A stretch of 63,907 nt of DNA from Bacteroidales bacterium (GTDB lineage Bacteria; Bacteroidota; Bacteroidia; Bacteroidales; UBA3824): positions 1-63,907 of the forward strand of contig JAEDDH010000021.1 of NCBI GenBank assembly GCA_016293845.1, read 5' to 3'. Positions 62,147 through 63,907 of the stretch are shown piece by piece. Each line of letters begins with the position of its first letter. Within the stretch, counting starts at the first letter, position 1. A model generated the notes under the pieces. It saw nothing but the letters and a program-made list of their open reading frames with translations. It was not told where the DNA came from and made no database searches. The position numbers were made by a program, and so were the translations under genes.

Positions 62147-62794
62147 ATGACTAACAAGAACTACCTACTACTATCTATGCTATTATTGTGCGCCTATGCG
62201 CCGTTGCAGGCGCAAGACAACTTGAGTGTCATAAGCAAGCAGAGCGGCGGCACAATAGAGCTGCGATGGGCGCCCACCACGTTCGAAGTCCGCAGCAGTG
62301 GTAAGTATTTGGCTAAAGATAAAATTCAAGCCTTTGTCGCAGGATGTATGTCTGCCGCAGCGTCCAAGTTTATACTTTGGAGATACGATAGTAAAAATTG
62401 GAATAAGGATTGGTCTGAGTTTTTCAACGAAATCACAACAAAAATTAACGATCCAGAATCTTATGCTTTTGACTTTTGAGGTGATATGCTGAAGGACGGT
62501 ATCGCTAATACATTTTCCAAAAAAAGACCGGTTTTAGGATGTTTGACCAATACTGATTATAGCAAGATTTATTTAGGAGTCACGCAGGATGAATTATTGT
62601 TACCTCTATTAAAAGAAGCATTCAATTGTTTTATAGGATGGGTAATTGATAAAACCAAAAACTCAGATTTTGTTAAAGAAGAAATGCTTACGGTTGTTTT
62701 TAATGATGGTGCAAAAATGGAACTTTGGGCAAAACCATTAGAAGATTTGATAACAGACTTAATTAAAAATAACTGGTTGTATCCTAAAAAATGA
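62147..62794 (+). pseudogene. secreted protein of unknown family, in-frame TGA at codon 111
   Basis: The frame begins with a signal peptide (MTNKNYLLLSML...APLQAQ) and IELRWAPTT, then runs to TGA at 62477-62479 (SYAFDF-stop) and continues in the same frame (GDMLKDGIANTF to NNWLYPKK, stop 62792). TGA would read Trp if it were TGG. As alternative, two genes: 62147-62479 and an ATG at 62486. The short gap and shared frame favour one broken gene. Confidence 0.6.
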
Positions 62795-62821
62795 GAAAGA
62801 ATAAAGGCATAACAAAAATAG

Positions 62822-63690
62822 GTGTTTATCATAATTGCAGCATATATCATATTTAATCTACTGGTATGTTTGTCCCTTTACATATATGTGGAAGATTATC
62901 TGTTATATATATTATTTGCTAATTTGCTATTTTACTTCATAATTAAAAAAAGCAATAATTCAAAGGAGAGTTCTAAAATTATATCAGTACTAATGACTAT
63001 TATTGCCGGTTTGACAGGCCTGAATTTCTATAATAATTTATTAAGTAGAATGCTAACAAAAAACAATTTTTCAATGCTTGGTGTTGTCGAACAAGTTAAA
63101 AAGGGTGGTAGATCTTTACAAAGTTACTATATCTTAACCATTACTTATTCAACACCGGTGGATAATTACTCTTCGAATCATTATGAAGTTGATTCGGATG
63201 TTTATGAAAAAAAATCAAAGCCCAAATTGGAGATACCGTTGTTTTACATAGATATTTCACCAAGAATTACATCCAAGTCATCAGTTGGCTTCCATCTCGC
63301 GATACCTTAGAACTATTTCAAAAACCCATAAAATACGTAGACGGCGAGGAAATCGGCAATGATTATTACTATTATGCCAGGCTCAGAACCCACAACGCCC
63401 TTAAAAACTTCGGATTAAACGTTGTATTCAAAGGTCTGTGCCGCGCGACACAACGCTTTTCTGCCGCAATGTCAACCCCGGCATCGACTCCGTGTCCCGC
63501 CCTCTCGCCGACACTCTCCAAACCGCCACCAACCGTGCCCTTGTAGGCTCGTCTTTCGCCTTCCTCTTCCACGACGGCATCTACTCCAAAGAGCAGGTGT
63601 TTGAAGAGATACAGCAGGCAAAGGAGTATTATCTCAAATATTGCAAAGATGAAGACTCATCATCAGTCAACATATTACGAAACTATTAAC
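62822..63690 (+). pseudogene. frameshifted membrane protein, DUF3592-like N-part
   Basis: From a GTG at 62822: two or three membrane segments (to about residue 80), then LTITYSTPVDNYSSNHYEVDSDVYEKK. At an A8 tract (63207-63214) the sensible continuation moves one frame: KAQIGDTVVLHRYFTKNY, VISWLPSRDTLELFQKP, YYYYARLRTHNALKNFG. A second shift near 63437 gives PRDTTLFCRNVNPGIDS...FAFLFHDGIYSKEQVFEEI to a stop at 63690. The middle resembles DUF3592 (a -D-x-Y-...-G-D-x-V motif). The last part may be another gene. Confidence 0.6.
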
Positions 63691-63755
63691 ACTTAAAAAA
63701 CAAGAAGTCATCATCACCCCTCGTATCCGTTCCATTTGTTGTTAAAAATTATCCG

Positions 63756-63907
63756 TCACACCCTCTCTTCCTCCGCCTCGTAACTCTCGATGTTTCTCTC
63801 CTTTGACGAAAATTTGATGGCGAGTTTCACGATGCGTTTGTTGGTATCGAGGACGGCAGATACGTAGTCTCGGTCGTCAATTTGATCAAGGGCAGAATCA
63901 GTGCTGA
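63756..63907 (-). CDS. C-terminal end of an AAA-ATPase/PD-(D/E)XK protein, cut by the window
   Basis: Partial. The last about 50 codons read DSALDQIDDRDYVSAVLDTNKRIVKLAIKFS...NIESYEAEEERV, which matches the C-terminal end of the AAA-ATPase_like/DUF1703 family (PD-(D/E)XK nuclease-like end), usually about 500-580 residues. These are common in Bacteroidota and often placed near mobile or variable regions. The rest lies beyond 63907. Confidence 0.7.
   Translation of the reverse strand, partial: STDSALDQIDDRDYVSAVLDTNKRIVKLAIKFSSKERNIESYEAEEERV

Noticed and set aside
63422..63604. Arg/His/Pro-rich + strand frame at the right end
   Set aside because: Out-of-frame reading of the broken gene; composition is typical of a shadow frame.

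Overview
The window looks like a Bacteroidales (Bacteroidota) chromosome segment. The supporting signs are the Bacteroidota promoter signature (TTTG, about 20 bp, TAnnTTTG) in front of many genes, A-rich leaders with almost no Shine-Dalgarno sequences, an L36 with a partly lost zinc site, a broken gene ending in a type IX secretion sorting domain, GH97 and GH78 glycosidases, a valine/2-oxoglutarate type ferredoxin oxidoreductase, and PD-(D/E)XK (Rpn) and AAA_14-type ATPase genes. I cannot fix the family or genus. I see no tRNA, rRNA, CRISPR array, prophage or intact insertion sequence.

Layout. 0-7 kb: a 42-bp minisatellite, a Bacteroidota-specific hypothetical protein with a structured leader, an AAA_14/DUF4143-type ATPase, a four-subunit 2-oxoacid:ferredoxin oxidoreductase operon and an HtrA protease with a sigma-54-like promoter and an array of TGTCA boxes. 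7-14 kb: a HAD phosphatase converging on an operon of a small membrane protein, mutL, two rhomboid proteases and a GH78-type rhamnosidase. 14-24 kb: accessory genes (a five-fold repeat secreted protein, a FIST-like protein, an Rpn-family nuclease, an aminotransferase, a DUF4922 HIT-like protein with a GT2 glycosyltransferase), two paralogous lipoproteins and two clear pseudogenes. 24-35 kb: HAD phosphatase, metal transporter with a His-rich loop, slipin, SpoIIE phosphatase, GH97 glycosidase, isochorismatase-like hydrolase, SAM-dependent methyltransferase-like protein, mutS2 and a pair of paralogous one-TM proteins.

35.8-53.3 kb is the joined str/S10/spc/alpha ribosomal cluster (rpsL to rplQ with fusA, secY, infA, rpoA), all on the + strand and intact. 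It seems to be read as at least three units: a promoter before rpsL, a strong terminator after secY, and new promoters before infA and rpsM. Candidate RNA hairpins sit before rplC and between rpsD and rpoA. L23 carries an unusual insertion of about 22 residues.

53.3-60.3 kb is the most unusual accessory block: nineteen 7-bp repeats, then a minus-strand group coding for a membrane-anchored STAND-like protein with a degenerate P-loop and fourteen WD40 blades, a lipoprotein, a cytoplasmic trypsin-like protease fused to a zinc ribbon and a YbjN-like domain, a YbjN-like partner and a flavin reductase. This gene set is my best candidate for an undescribed signalling or stress system. From 60.4 to 63.7 kb there are four damaged genes in a row (two with in-frame stops, two with frameshifts), and the window ends inside an AAA/PD-(D/E)XK gene. 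Because the conserved genes are intact, I read these lesions as real decay rather than poor sequence, but this needs read-level confirmation.
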